Assembly: GCF_008274585.1 (NCBI RefSeq)
Contig: NZ_VTRT01000006.1
Span: 248,001-312,000, forward strand
Direction of reading: 5' to 3'
DNA length: 64,000 bases
Source of the DNA: Pedobacter sp. BS3
GTDB taxonomy: Bacteria; Bacteroidota; Bacteroidia; Sphingobacteriales; Sphingobacteriaceae
In this document: positions 18,456-25,313 of the stretch, piece by piece
Position numbering within the stretch: position 1 is the first letter of the stretch
Layout of the letters: each line of letters opens with the position of its first letter
Made by a program: the position numbers and the translations under genes
Notes under the pieces: model-generated
Told to the model about the DNA's origin: nothing
What the model saw: the letters and a program-made list of their open reading frames with translations, nothing else
Databases searched by the model: none

Positions 18456-18484
18456 CAAAGATAAATAAATTCCCAAAATGGGAA
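18456..18484 (-). promoter_or_regulatory. higBA promoter with overlapping palindromic operator
   Basis: On the minus strand TATCTTTG (18463-18456) matches the -7 consensus exactly, about 19 nt before the TTG start. TTCCCA-AAA-TGGGAA (18470-18484) lies between the -7 box and the expected -33 position. That is where HigA would be expected to bind for autorepression. Confidence 0.55.
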
Positions 18485-18749
18485 ATGCTTTGTGTGGTGT
18501 ACGACAAACCTCCTTTTTGTCATGCCAACAAAAGTGAAAAATTTGCTTTTAATCTGAATAATTGCCTGTTATCGTCAGGCATAGAGAAATTGGGTTTAAA
18601 ATTCAGGGGATCAAAAAATAGCCTTTTCATGCTTTATATTATGCATAGTTATCAGGAAGCGAACTATTTCCAATTAACCGTTTTTTACCTGTATTTTTGC
18701 GTGAATAAATTGTTAAACGGAACCTGAACCGGTTTTAAAGCTTGCACTG
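18485..18749. other. No supported gene between higBA and the next small ORF
   Basis: An 80-codon open frame from 18485 has no recognisable features and starts at the edge of the higBA operator, so it is not called. TATTTTTG at 18692-18699 matches the -7 consensus and would serve the gene starting at 18750. Confidence 0.5.
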
Positions 18750-19052
18750 ATGGCCGTTATTATCTCACTGATTAGATATACGTTTTTAAAGCAGTTATAC
18801 CGGGCTTTAAAAAGCGCCAACCACACGTTCACCGCAACACGGAATGCCATAACCATTACATCCGGTAAGTATAAAGGCATTTCGCTGATATTTCACCGGG
18901 ATAACCGGTGCACAGTAAGCTGTGGGCAATTCAGTTTTTGTGCAGACATGACCATGCGGTTTTCCTTTGATGCGCTGGTAAGGCTTTTGCGGCAGCATCA
19001 CATGATTCCGGCCTATGATGCTGAACTATTGCAGGGTGAATGGATAACCTAA
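18750..19052 (+). CDS. Small uncharacterised basic protein
   Basis: 100 aa; no family recognised. The N-terminus (MAVIISLIRYTFLKQLYRALK) is amphipathic, followed by a beta-rich stretch (FTATRNAITITSGKYKGISL, FHRDNRCTVSCG) and a helical tail (FDALVRLLRQHHMIPAYDAE). Two Cys residues are present. A TAnnTTTG-type promoter element is 50 bp upstream and the codons look like those of neighbouring genes, which supports expression. It lies between two toxin-antitoxin modules and may belong to that accessory island, or be a narrowly distributed orphan. Confidence 0.5.
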   Translation: MAVIISLIRYTFLKQLYRALKSANHTFTATRNAITITSGKYKGISLIFHRDNRCTVSCGQFSFCADMTMRFSFDALVRLLRQHHMIPAYDAELLQGEWIT

Positions 19053-19238
19053 GTAAATACTCCATCGTAACCTGGCATCGATTGTAAAAGTTGATGATTC
19101 CTAAAATATCCTCATCAAAATTCCTCTATACGGCGATGGCTTGGCTGGAATGTGGGCGTAACGTTTTGGTAAGGATAGGTAAAGTGAAGGGATTGAAACA
19201 ATACTTTAAGTATCACAGCAAGTTTTTACAAATTTTCT

Positions 19239-19246
19239 TAAATTTG
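19239..19246 (+). promoter_or_regulatory. -7 promoter element of the doc module, giving a leaderless mRNA
   Basis: TAAATTTG (19239-19246) matches TAnnTTTG. The antitoxin ATG follows at 19250, so transcription would start at or within a few bases of the start codon. No -33 TTTG is evident. Confidence 0.45.
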
Positions 19247-19249
19247 ATT

Positions 19250-19438
19250 ATGACCGCAACTCAGATAAAAATCGAAATACAAAAAATTCTGGATAACGTT
19301 CCTGAGAATGCTTTGCAAGATGTTCTTGATTTTTTAAAAGAACTTCAGCTTTCATCTGTTGAACATACCAAATTAGCGAACAATTTGCGGCAAATTCTGG
19401 CAGAAGATAAGGAACTCCTGCAAAAGCTTGCTCAATGA
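19250..19438 (+). CDS. Antitoxin of a Doc-type toxin-antitoxin pair
   Basis: 62 aa from ATG 19250 (MTATQIKIEIQKILDNVPEN). The protein is almost all helical and charged (ALQDVLDFLKELQLSS, LRQILAEDKELLQKLAQ). This is a common pattern for small antitoxins preceding death-on-curing genes in Bacteroidota. No AbrB or Phd DNA-binding signature is evident. The open frame extends 53 codons further upstream, but that extension contains the -7 element TAAATTTG and an unrelated composition, so the shorter form is preferred. The stop codon overlaps the toxin start in ATGA (19435-19438), indicating translational coupling. The antitoxin role is inferred from this linkage and size. Confidence 0.72.
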   Translation: MTATQIKIEIQKILDNVPENALQDVLDFLKELQLSSVEHTKLANNLRQILAEDKELLQKLAQ

Positions 19439-19806
19439 TTGACGCTGGAACGGTAATAAATATTCACAATATTCTTATTGAAAAATTTGGCGGCAGCAAG
19501 GGTATCAGGGATTTAGCCGGCCTGAAAGCAGCTTTAGCCCGGCCTTATGCAACTTTTGATGCCATTGATTTATATCCGACAATAGAAGATAAAGCAGCCG
19601 CAGTTTTCGAAAGTATGATTATTAACCATCCATTTATTGATGGGAATAAAAGAGTGGCATACGTATTAATGCGTCTGATTATAATGCAGGAAGGCAATGA
19701 TATTGCTGCATCTCATGATGAAAAATATCAGATGGTGCTTTTAGCCAGCAAAGGTGAAATGAGATTCGAAGAAATACGGGGTTGGATTCGTTCCAGATTA
19801 AAATAA
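19435..19806 (+). CDS. doc: Death-on-curing (Doc) toxin, Fic fold
   Basis: 123 aa, the size of the Doc family. The Fic motif is HPFIDGNKR at residues 65-73, with His65 as the catalytic base. The N-terminus INIHNILIEKFGGSKGIRD and the segment LKAALARPYATF are typical of Doc. P1 Doc phosphorylates EF-Tu and so blocks translation; this is the expected role here. The residue after Asp in the motif is Gly (DGNKR) rather than Ala (DANKR) as in P1 Doc, so classical Fic AMPylation is an alternative. It overlaps the upstream antitoxin by 4 bp and is followed by a convergent terminator. Confidence 0.88.
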   Translation: MIDAGTVINIHNILIEKFGGSKGIRDLAGLKAALARPYATFDAIDLYPTIEDKAAAVFESMIINHPFIDGNKRVAYVLMRLIIMQEGNDIAASHDEKYQMVLLASKGEMRFEEIRGWIRSRLK

Positions 19807-19874
19807 TAACTCTAAAAGACTGCTAAGTAATTTCTCTTTTTTCGACCAGCGTTAGTTTATAATTTAACAAAAGA

Positions 19875-19925
19875 AAGACTTGTGAGGTTTAACTGTAAGC
19901 ATGTACAGAAGACCTCGCAAGTCTT
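19875..19925. terminator. Long hairpin between convergent doc and GH20 genes
   Basis: AAGACTTGTGAGGTTT (19875-19890) pairs with AGACCTCGCAAGTCTT (19910-19925), 16 positions including two G-T pairs, around a 19-nt loop. It sits between convergent genes and could stop transcription from both sides. On the minus strand it is followed by TCTTTTGTT. Confidence 0.7.
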
Positions 19926-19942
19926 AACTTACTATCTGGCTT

Positions 19943-21808
19943 TTACCTCGCCGATGTTACTGTGCCATTTCTAACAACCGTAGTAGTTACTACGCTACGT
20001 TTGCCTGAAGGTGTAATGACTACACTTTTAATAACACGTTCTTCGCCGGCAGGCACGTTGATAGTTACCGGTTTTTCGTACAGGTAATCCATGCTGTAAG
20101 GAATGTACCCGTTAATGGTATAATATATTTTAGCGCCCTTTACCGGTGCTTTATAGTCCAGCGTGAAGCTGCTGCCGGTTATCGTGGTATCTTTTGCCCC
20201 GATTGGCGTTGGCACGCGATAAAGCAGATCGGTACGGTCAAGTTTAGCCAAAAATTCAGGTAAGCGCTTTTGCGAGAAATCCGTCCAGTTTTTGCTTTGT
20301 AACGGCGTCCATGCTACTTCTGATAAGGCATAAAGCCGTGGTAACAACAGGTATAATGCTTTTTCGGGAGTTTCTACGTATTCTGTCCATAAATTAGCCT
20401 GTACACCCAGAATGTATTTTTGCTGGTCAGGAGTAAGCTCGGCTGGTACGGGGTTGTAAGAATACAATGTTTCTAAAGATACCAAACGGCCGCCAATGGT
20501 TAACGGTTCTTCGGGAGAGCTGCTTTCGGGATGGTCAATGTACAGGTGTGATCCCGGTGTCATAATTACATTATGGTTCTGTTGCGCTGCCGCAATACCG
20601 CCTTTAATACCACGCCAGCTCATTACCGTAGCGTTAGGAGCCAGGCCACCTTCCAGGATCTCATCCCAGCCGATAATGTGTTTACCTTTTTTGTTCAGGT
20701 ATTTTTCAATGCGCTGGATAAAATACGATTGCAGCTCGTGCTCATCTTTGAGGTGTAGTTTTTTGATGCGCTTCTGGCAATAGGGGCAGGTTTTCCAGCG
20801 TGTTTTGGGGCATTCATCGCCGCCAATATGGATGTATTCTGATGGGAAAAGCGGAAGCACTTCATCCAATACATCTTCCAGGAATTTGAAGGTGCTTTCT
20901 TTGCCGGCACAATACACGTCCGGGAAAACACCCCAGCGTTCGGCTGCTTTAAATGGTCCGGGATTATCGCCGCAGGCCAGTTCCGGGTAGGCCGAAAGCG
21001 CTGCCATGGAATGGCCCGGCATTTCAATTTCGGGGATAACAGTAACATATTTTGAGGCCGCATAGGCAACCACTTCCTTTACTTCGTCCTGGGTATAAAA
21101 TCCACCATAGCGTGTGCCATCGTATTTTGGCTGCTTGTCGCGGTTGCTTCCGATCAGGGTTTGTGCCCTGTATGCGCCCACACTCGTTAATTTAGGATAT
21201 TTCTTGATCTCAATGCGCCATCCCTGGTCTTCGGTTAAGTGCCAGTGAAAAGTATTGAGCTTGTATTGGGCCAGCAGATCAATATAGGTTTTCAGGAATG
21301 AAACGGGGAAATAATGGCGTCCCACATCTAAATGTAATCCGCGGTAAGCGAAACGGGGATAATCTTCAATCTCTACAAAAGGCAATGCCTGGTTGCCGGC
21401 ATTTTCGGCCAGCAACTGGGCCAGGGTTTGCAAGCCGTAAAAAATGCCCCGCTCGGTTTTGCCGGTAATGTGTATGCCGGAGCCATTCACGCTCAGGCGA
21501 TATCCTTCTGCAGGAAGGTTGAAATTTTTGTCTAACTGGAGCAGCAGTTGTCCGCTGGTATTAAACGACGCGTTTTGCGCATTGGCAGCGGTGTTATTCT
21601 GTAACATCTGTTCGGCAAAAGATACCAGGTTAAGCGGCGTATTAGTGAACCCCGATGATTTGACGCCGGTATTGGCAAACGGATAGGTGCCATTGTTTAC
21701 CGAAACTTTTACAGGCAGGGGAATAATGTTTACGCTTCCCGTGCCATTTTGTGCCCATGTGCTACACACGGCAACTGACAGGATAAGTAGTAACGAGATT
21801 TTCTTCAT
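19943..21808 (-). CDS. Beta-N-acetylhexosaminidase, GH20
   Basis: 621 aa secreted enzyme that removes terminal beta-linked GlcNAc or GalNAc from glycans. A signal peptide is cleaved near AVCSTWAQ (residue 20). The GH20b alpha/beta domain covers about 25-150. The catalytic TIM barrel covers about 153-500 (FAYRGLHLDVGRHYFPV, FHWHLTEDQGWRIEI). The catalytic Asp-Glu pair is D331-E332 in IHIGGDECPKTRW; the Asp polarises the substrate acetamido group in anchimeric assistance. A C-terminal beta-sandwich (about 535-615) follows. No lipobox, so periplasmic or exported. It is not in an operon with the neighbouring SusC/SusD locus, because a terminator-like hairpin precedes its ATG. GH89 at the window start suggests a common amino-sugar substrate. 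Confidence 0.95.
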   Translation of the reverse strand: MKKISLLLILSVAVCSTWAQNGTGSVNIIPLPVKVSVNNGTYPFANTGVKSSGFTNTPLNLVSFAEQMLQNNTAANAQNASFNTSGQLLLQLDKNFNLPAEGYRLSVNGSGIHITGKTERGIFYGLQTLAQLLAENAGNQALPFVEIEDYPRFAYRGLHLDVGRHYFPVSFLKTYIDLLAQYKLNTFHWHLTEDQGWRIEIKKYPKLTSVGAYRAQTLIGSNRDKQPKYDGTRYGGFYTQDEVKEVVAYAASKYVTVIPEIEMPGHSMAALSAYPELACGDNPGPFKAAERWGVFPDVYCAGKESTFKFLEDVLDEVLPLFPSEYIHIGGDECPKTRWKTCPYCQKRIKKLHLKDEHELQSYFIQRIEKYLNKKGKHIIGWDEILEGGLAPNATVMSWRGIKGGIAAAQQNHNVIMTPGSHLYIDHPESSSPEEPLTIGGRLVSLETLYSYNPVPAELTPDQQKYILGVQANLWTEYVETPEKALYLLLPRLYALSEVAWTPLQSKNWTDFSQKRLPEFLAKLDRTDLLYRVPTPIGAKDTTITGSSFTLDYKAPVKGAKIYYTINGYIPYSMDYLYEKPVTINVPAGEERVIKSVVITPSGKRSVVTTTVVRNGTVTSAR

Positions 21809-21825
21809 GATGAATAATTAGCTAA

Positions 21826-21870
21826 TAAAAAACTACCGGGCAGAATAGCTGGGGTATCCTGTCCGGTAGT
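21826..21870 (-). terminator. Hairpin plus U-tract in the GH20 leader (terminator or attenuator)
   Basis: ACTACCGGGCAG (21832-21843) pairs with CTGTCCGGTAGT (21859-21870), 11 of 12 plus one wobble. On the minus strand the stem is followed by TTTTTTATTAGC, and the GH20 ATG comes 18 bp later at 21808. It may end read-through from the upstream locus. Because a -7 element lies at 21885-21878, it may instead be an attenuator inside the GH20 transcript. Confidence 0.7.
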
Positions 21871-21877
21871 AATGGCA

Positions 21878-21945
21878 TAAATATACTATGTTAAGTTAAA
21901 AGTTGAAAGTTAAAAGTTGAAAGTTAAAAGTTAAAAGTAGAGCTT
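21878..21945 (-). promoter_or_regulatory. Candidate GH20 promoter with upstream GTTAAAAGT/GTTGAAAGT tract
   Basis: On the minus strand TATATTTA (21885-21878) is one base from TAnnTTTG. Upstream, 21891-21945 consists of about six alternating units of GTTAAAA and GTTGAAA. The same layout precedes ispG at 17627-17682. Transcription would start near 21871, directly at the leader hairpin. Confidence 0.38.
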
Positions 21946-21974
21946 CCGTACGTATAGGAGCCCCGGGTTCTACC

Positions 21975-22113
21975 GAGGCTGTCTCAAAAGTCTTCTAAAG
22001 TCATCCTGAGCCTGTCGAAGGATTGGTTCACTATGGCTACAGGCGCTTCCCCCGAGACTTCGGGGTCAGCGTGACTGCAAATAGATGGTTTTACTGACTT
22101 TTGAGACAGCCTC
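21975..22113. mobile_element. 139-bp element with perfect 18-bp terminal inverted repeats, copy A
   Basis: GAGGCTGTCTCAAAAGTC (21975-21992) is exactly complementary to 22096-22113. The inner part contains CTGAGCCTGTCGAAGGATTG and CCCCGAGACTTCGGGGTCAG hairpin-forming sequence. A second copy of identical length is at 46878-47016. There it has a C-to-G change in one arm and the matching G-to-C change in the other. No coding capacity and no clear target-site duplication, so MITE-like. Confidence 0.82.
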
Positions 22114-22129
22114 TTTTTAATGAATTGAC

Positions 22130-23785
22130 TTAATTTATTAATTTTTCGGTATAAGTCCGGCCATCTAAAGCGATGCTGATCACAAACGGCGATTTATATT
22201 TGGCCAGATCTAAGCTAAACTCATTTGCTCCGGTGTTTACATACAAGTCTTTGTTAACCAATATTTTTCCTGAGATATCGCTTGCAACTACTTGTGTTTT
22301 TTGTGCTTTATCTGCGTTCAGCTTAATTTTTACCTGATTGTTTGCGGTTAACCATGCTTTAAAGGTTTTTGCCTGCAGAGAGAATTTTACAGGTATGGGG
22401 CTGTTGGTTTCACTCTTATTATCAAAATCTACCTGCCGTAGCTGGTAGTAATATAAACCGTTACTTACATTAACATCTGTAAAGCTGTAAGATTGTTGCG
22501 TTGAAGTTGTACCATTGCCTTTTACGGTGCCTACCACCTCGAAGTTTTGCCCGTCAACGGATCGTAATATATCAAAATGTGAGTTGTTCTGTTCTGATGC
22601 GGTTGTCCATGTTAGTTTTATACCTTCTGCTGTTTGCCGGGCATTAAAGGCGCTTAGCTTAACAGGAAGCAGGGAATTTTGCACCGGCGCCCAGGCAAGG
22701 CTTCTGATAAAGAACGTTTTGCCATCATCCGGCGCTGTTACACCGGCAAAATCTTTTAACAGGGTAGCTGTGCCGTCCATATCCTCGTTAAAATCTGCCG
22801 TATCTTCTATTTTGACCAATTTCCCCGACGCGTTAATGGCATACAGCTGCACTTTATTAAATGTTCCGTCTCCATTGTATACCACCCTGCCTTCTACATT
22901 TGTTAAGTTCTGATAGGCAACCACCCCTTTATAAGTGAGAGTATTACCTTCCAGGAGATATTTTTTTATTCCATGGTTTGCCGTTGTTCCGTAATCGCAC
23001 AGATACAGTACTTTATCGCCTGTCTTATTTTTAAGAATAACAAAACCATAACAAGATAATGGTTTGGTATCGATAGTGAGAGTAGATGCTGTTTGCAATG
23101 TCGTAGGTAGATCTGCCGTACCTATGCTATATAGTGTAGTGCCATAGCCCATAATAAGTTTTTTATCATTAAGCATTAGGGATCTGGCATAGGTTCCTCC
23201 AATTTTGGTACTTGTTGTTCCTCCTACCGGGATATAATGAACACCGTCTGTATTTGATCCGTTTCCGAACCAGATGCCTGTTCCGTCATAAGACACGGTG
23301 GTTTTCATCCAGGATGCGCCTGGAATATTATTTGTTACTTTGGTTGTACTGCTTACATTTCCCTGATAATTTACCAAAGCAAAAGAGGGATTGGTTGTGC
23401 TATAAGAAATACCGCTAGTGGTGACATCGGTTCCAACAGCAACATCAAAGCCTTGTACCACAAGGTACCGGCCATCAACAGACCGGGAGATGTAGGGAGT
23501 TGCAGACGATGAGCCATTAGCGGTTAAAGCATAGTTTGTACCGTCTGACGTTGTTGGCAGCGGAACTGTTTTTGTTATGCCGGCAGCAATATCATCCGGG
23601 TCATAGGCATCTAAATACATGGGCACCGCTTTATTGCCGTTGTTTGCAGCGGTTCCTCCGCTTTCAGTGCCATAGTTGGGGATCCTTAATAACACCAGAT
23701 TTCCTTCCTGGAAATCCTGGGCAAACAACAATGAGCTTGTAAAACAAGCCGTCATTGTACAGAGAAGTAATTTTTTCATTTTCAT
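22130..23785 (-). CDS. Secreted protein with T9SS-type C-terminal domain
   Basis: 551 aa. Signal peptide MKMKKLLLCTMTACFTSSLL, cleaved near FAQ (residue 23). Residues about 25-370 look like a beta-propeller or repeat domain (NLVLLRIPNYGTESGG, RYLVVQGFDVAVGT, KLIMGYGTTLYSIG, LAWAPVQNSLL). A fibronectin-III-like region (LPVKLSAFNARQTAEGIKLT near 375, then HFDILRSVDGQNFEVVGTV) leads to a C-terminal sorting-type domain (about 470-551) ending FVISIALDGRTYTEKLIN. That architecture is standard for type IX secretion cargo. It is the last gene of the minus-strand locus led by the SusC at 29825-33262, although 328 bp separate it from the EEP gene. Function unknown; a binding or scaffold role at the surface is plausible. 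Confidence 0.78.
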   Translation of the reverse strand: MKMKKLLLCTMTACFTSSLLFAQDFQEGNLVLLRIPNYGTESGGTAANNGNKAVPMYLDAYDPDDIAAGITKTVPLPTTSDGTNYALTANGSSSATPYISRSVDGRYLVVQGFDVAVGTDVTTSGISYSTTNPSFALVNYQGNVSSTTKVTNNIPGASWMKTTVSYDGTGIWFGNGSNTDGVHYIPVGGTTSTKIGGTYARSLMLNDKKLIMGYGTTLYSIGTADLPTTLQTASTLTIDTKPLSCYGFVILKNKTGDKVLYLCDYGTTANHGIKKYLLEGNTLTYKGVVAYQNLTNVEGRVVYNGDGTFNKVQLYAINASGKLVKIEDTADFNEDMDGTATLLKDFAGVTAPDDGKTFFIRSLAWAPVQNSLLPVKLSAFNARQTAEGIKLTWTTASEQNNSHFDILRSVDGQNFEVVGTVKGNGTTSTQQSYSFTDVNVSNGLYYYQLRQVDFDNKSETNSPIPVKFSLQAKTFKAWLTANNQVKIKLNADKAQKTQVVASDISGKILVNKDLYVNTGANEFSLDLAKYKSPFVISIALDGRTYTEKLIN

Positions 23786-24113
23786 AGCGTTACTTTTTTA
23801 AGTTTTAATTATTGGAATGGCAAAAGACCGATGTTGCCTGTTTGTTCCCCTGGTATTTTTCTTAGAAACTGCCTGAAAGTAGTTGTCATCATTTGGAGCT
23901 GGCCAAGAAGCTCTCATTCTGATCCTGTACATACAGGAGGAAAATCCGCCAGAGATGCTTAGAATACTTTACTTCGCAACTGCTTCGCGGTTTCCTTTTA
24001 CGATCCCGTATGTACGAGATCATTGAAATAACAATGCTTTTTGACTTTTTGGTCAGTTCCCAATCTCTGCGTTAAATGGCAGAAACTTAGTTTCCCGGAT
24101 GCATTTTGTATTT
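23786..24113. other. Gene-free spacer with two related palindromes
   Basis: No gene is supported. CCTGTA-CA-TACAGG (23924-23937) is a perfect dyad. GATCCCGTA-TG-TACGAGATC (24002-24021) has one mismatched pair. Both share a GTA-YR-TAC core, and a similar CCGTACGTATAGGA string occurs at about 21946-21959, on the far side of the downstream gene. These may be repeat remnants or regulator sites for the T9SS cargo gene. Confidence 0.5.
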
Positions 24114-25304
24114 TTAATTAGCCAATCTGACGTAAACGGGATAATGATCTGACGCTTCGTCTGTAAAGGCTTTTTGTAAGATGTCTGAGTATTTTATATC
24201 GAAACTGGTCCAGCCCCTGGTAAAAATATAATCGTACCGCCAGCCCTGGTTGTAATTTTCATCATCATATTTATTGTTCATAACCGGCAGGGTTGCTTTA
24301 AATTCATGATGCTTTATTCCGTAAACATCCAGGAAACTATTGTTCAGCATTGAATTTGTAACCGTATAATCTATGATGGTGTTGGGGTTATATTTTTTAT
24401 AGTTCAGGGTTATGTCTTTTCCATATAAATTTTTGTCCAGCTCATTATATGAATTAAAATCGCCGGCAACAATGATCTTCTCATTGGCGGGAATAGTTTT
24501 AATACGGGTAATAAGCGCCGCTATCTCCGCCTTTCTTTCATCAAGCGTTTTTGGGGAAAGATGTATGGCAAATAAATTGATGCCTTTTACCTTAGCGTAA
24601 ATGTAGCCGTGAACAAAGGGGGCGCTCGTTACCCTGTCGGCATTCTCTATAGCGTATTTAGAGGTGATACCGGTTGGATAGCCGGTTGTTTTTAAGAGTA
24701 CACTGTTATTATGCCCGTAAGTTTTGGCAAAAGTATTCAGTGTGTTTTCGGTAAACTTGTTCAGCTCCTGGAAAAAAATAATATCCGGGTTATATTTTTT
24801 AATCCATTCTGCAAACGCTTTTTTTCTGTCCGCATTGTTTTGAAAGCCTTCCAGCGTATTATACGAGAAAATGGATAAGGTGCTAACAGGGTTCATATAT
24901 ACCTCTAATTTGGCCGGTATGTTGGTTAACTGGTAAGAGATGGGCTCATGGTCTTTCTCTATAAAATCGAATTTAGCGCCATTGGCGGTTAGATCTTTAG
25001 CTATTTTTAGTGATATTTCTCCCGATCCGTCAATGGTAGCTTCCCTTATTCTGAATATTCTGTTCAGGTTGTTTACGCCGGAAACCGTCAGATCCACATT
25101 TCCGATCTTCTGCCCCTGGTTATCTTTAACCAGAATAGTAACGGCAATGCTATCGCTGTTACCGGTATCTTCTTTTTTAGAAACGGGCTCCTGGTCTTTT
25201 ACTTCTGTCTTTTTGCCGCAGGAAGTAACTAACAGGGATATGCACACTATGATACAATACCCTATCACCATAGGGTATTGTATAAATTTTCTGATCGCAT
25301 TCAT
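24114..25304 (-). CDS. Lipid-anchored endonuclease/exonuclease/phosphatase (EEP) family protein
   Basis: 396 aa. The lipobox LLVTSC gives Cys29, so it is anchored, probably in the outer membrane. Residues about 50-130 are a short beta-sandwich (VTILVKDNQGQKIGNVDLTV). Residues about 145-396 form the EEP domain: SIFSYNTLEGF, the metal-binding Glu in FFQELNKF, GDFNSYNELD and the terminal SDHYPVYVRL. EEP enzymes hydrolyse phosphodiesters or phosphomonoesters in substrates as different as DNA, sphingomyelin and inositol phosphates, so specificity cannot be read here. It is clearly paralogous to the protein at 27392-28252 (shared blocks VLLKxTGYPxxxTSKY and GDFNSY). It is cotranscribed with the DUF5689 gene, 9 bp upstream. 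Confidence 0.9.
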   Translation of the reverse strand: MNAIRKFIQYPMVIGYCIIVCISLLVTSCGKKTEVKDQEPVSKKEDTGNSDSIAVTILVKDNQGQKIGNVDLTVSGVNNLNRIFRIREATIDGSGEISLKIAKDLTANGAKFDFIEKDHEPISYQLTNIPAKLEVYMNPVSTLSIFSYNTLEGFQNNADRKKAFAEWIKKYNPDIIFFQELNKFTENTLNTFAKTYGHNNSVLLKTTGYPTGITSKYAIENADRVTSAPFVHGYIYAKVKGINLFAIHLSPKTLDERKAEIAALITRIKTIPANEKIIVAGDFNSYNELDKNLYGKDITLNYKKYNPNTIIDYTVTNSMLNNSFLDVYGIKHHEFKATLPVMNNKYDDENYNQGWRYDYIFTRGWTSFDIKYSDILQKAFTDEASDHYPVYVRLAN

Positions 25305-25313
25305 TTCAGGTTG

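Noticed and set aside
18485-18727. 80-codon plus-strand open frame beginning at the higBA operator
   Set aside because: No recognisable features, no promoter upstream, starts inside regulatory DNA of the divergent module; probably chance.
19091-19249. N-terminal extension of the doc antitoxin frame
   Set aside because: The -7 promoter element at 19239 lies inside it and the predicted residues do not resemble an antitoxin.
20496-20783. Open frames opposite the GH20 gene
   Set aside because: Antisense shadows of a clearly coding gene with catalytic residues in the minus-strand frame.
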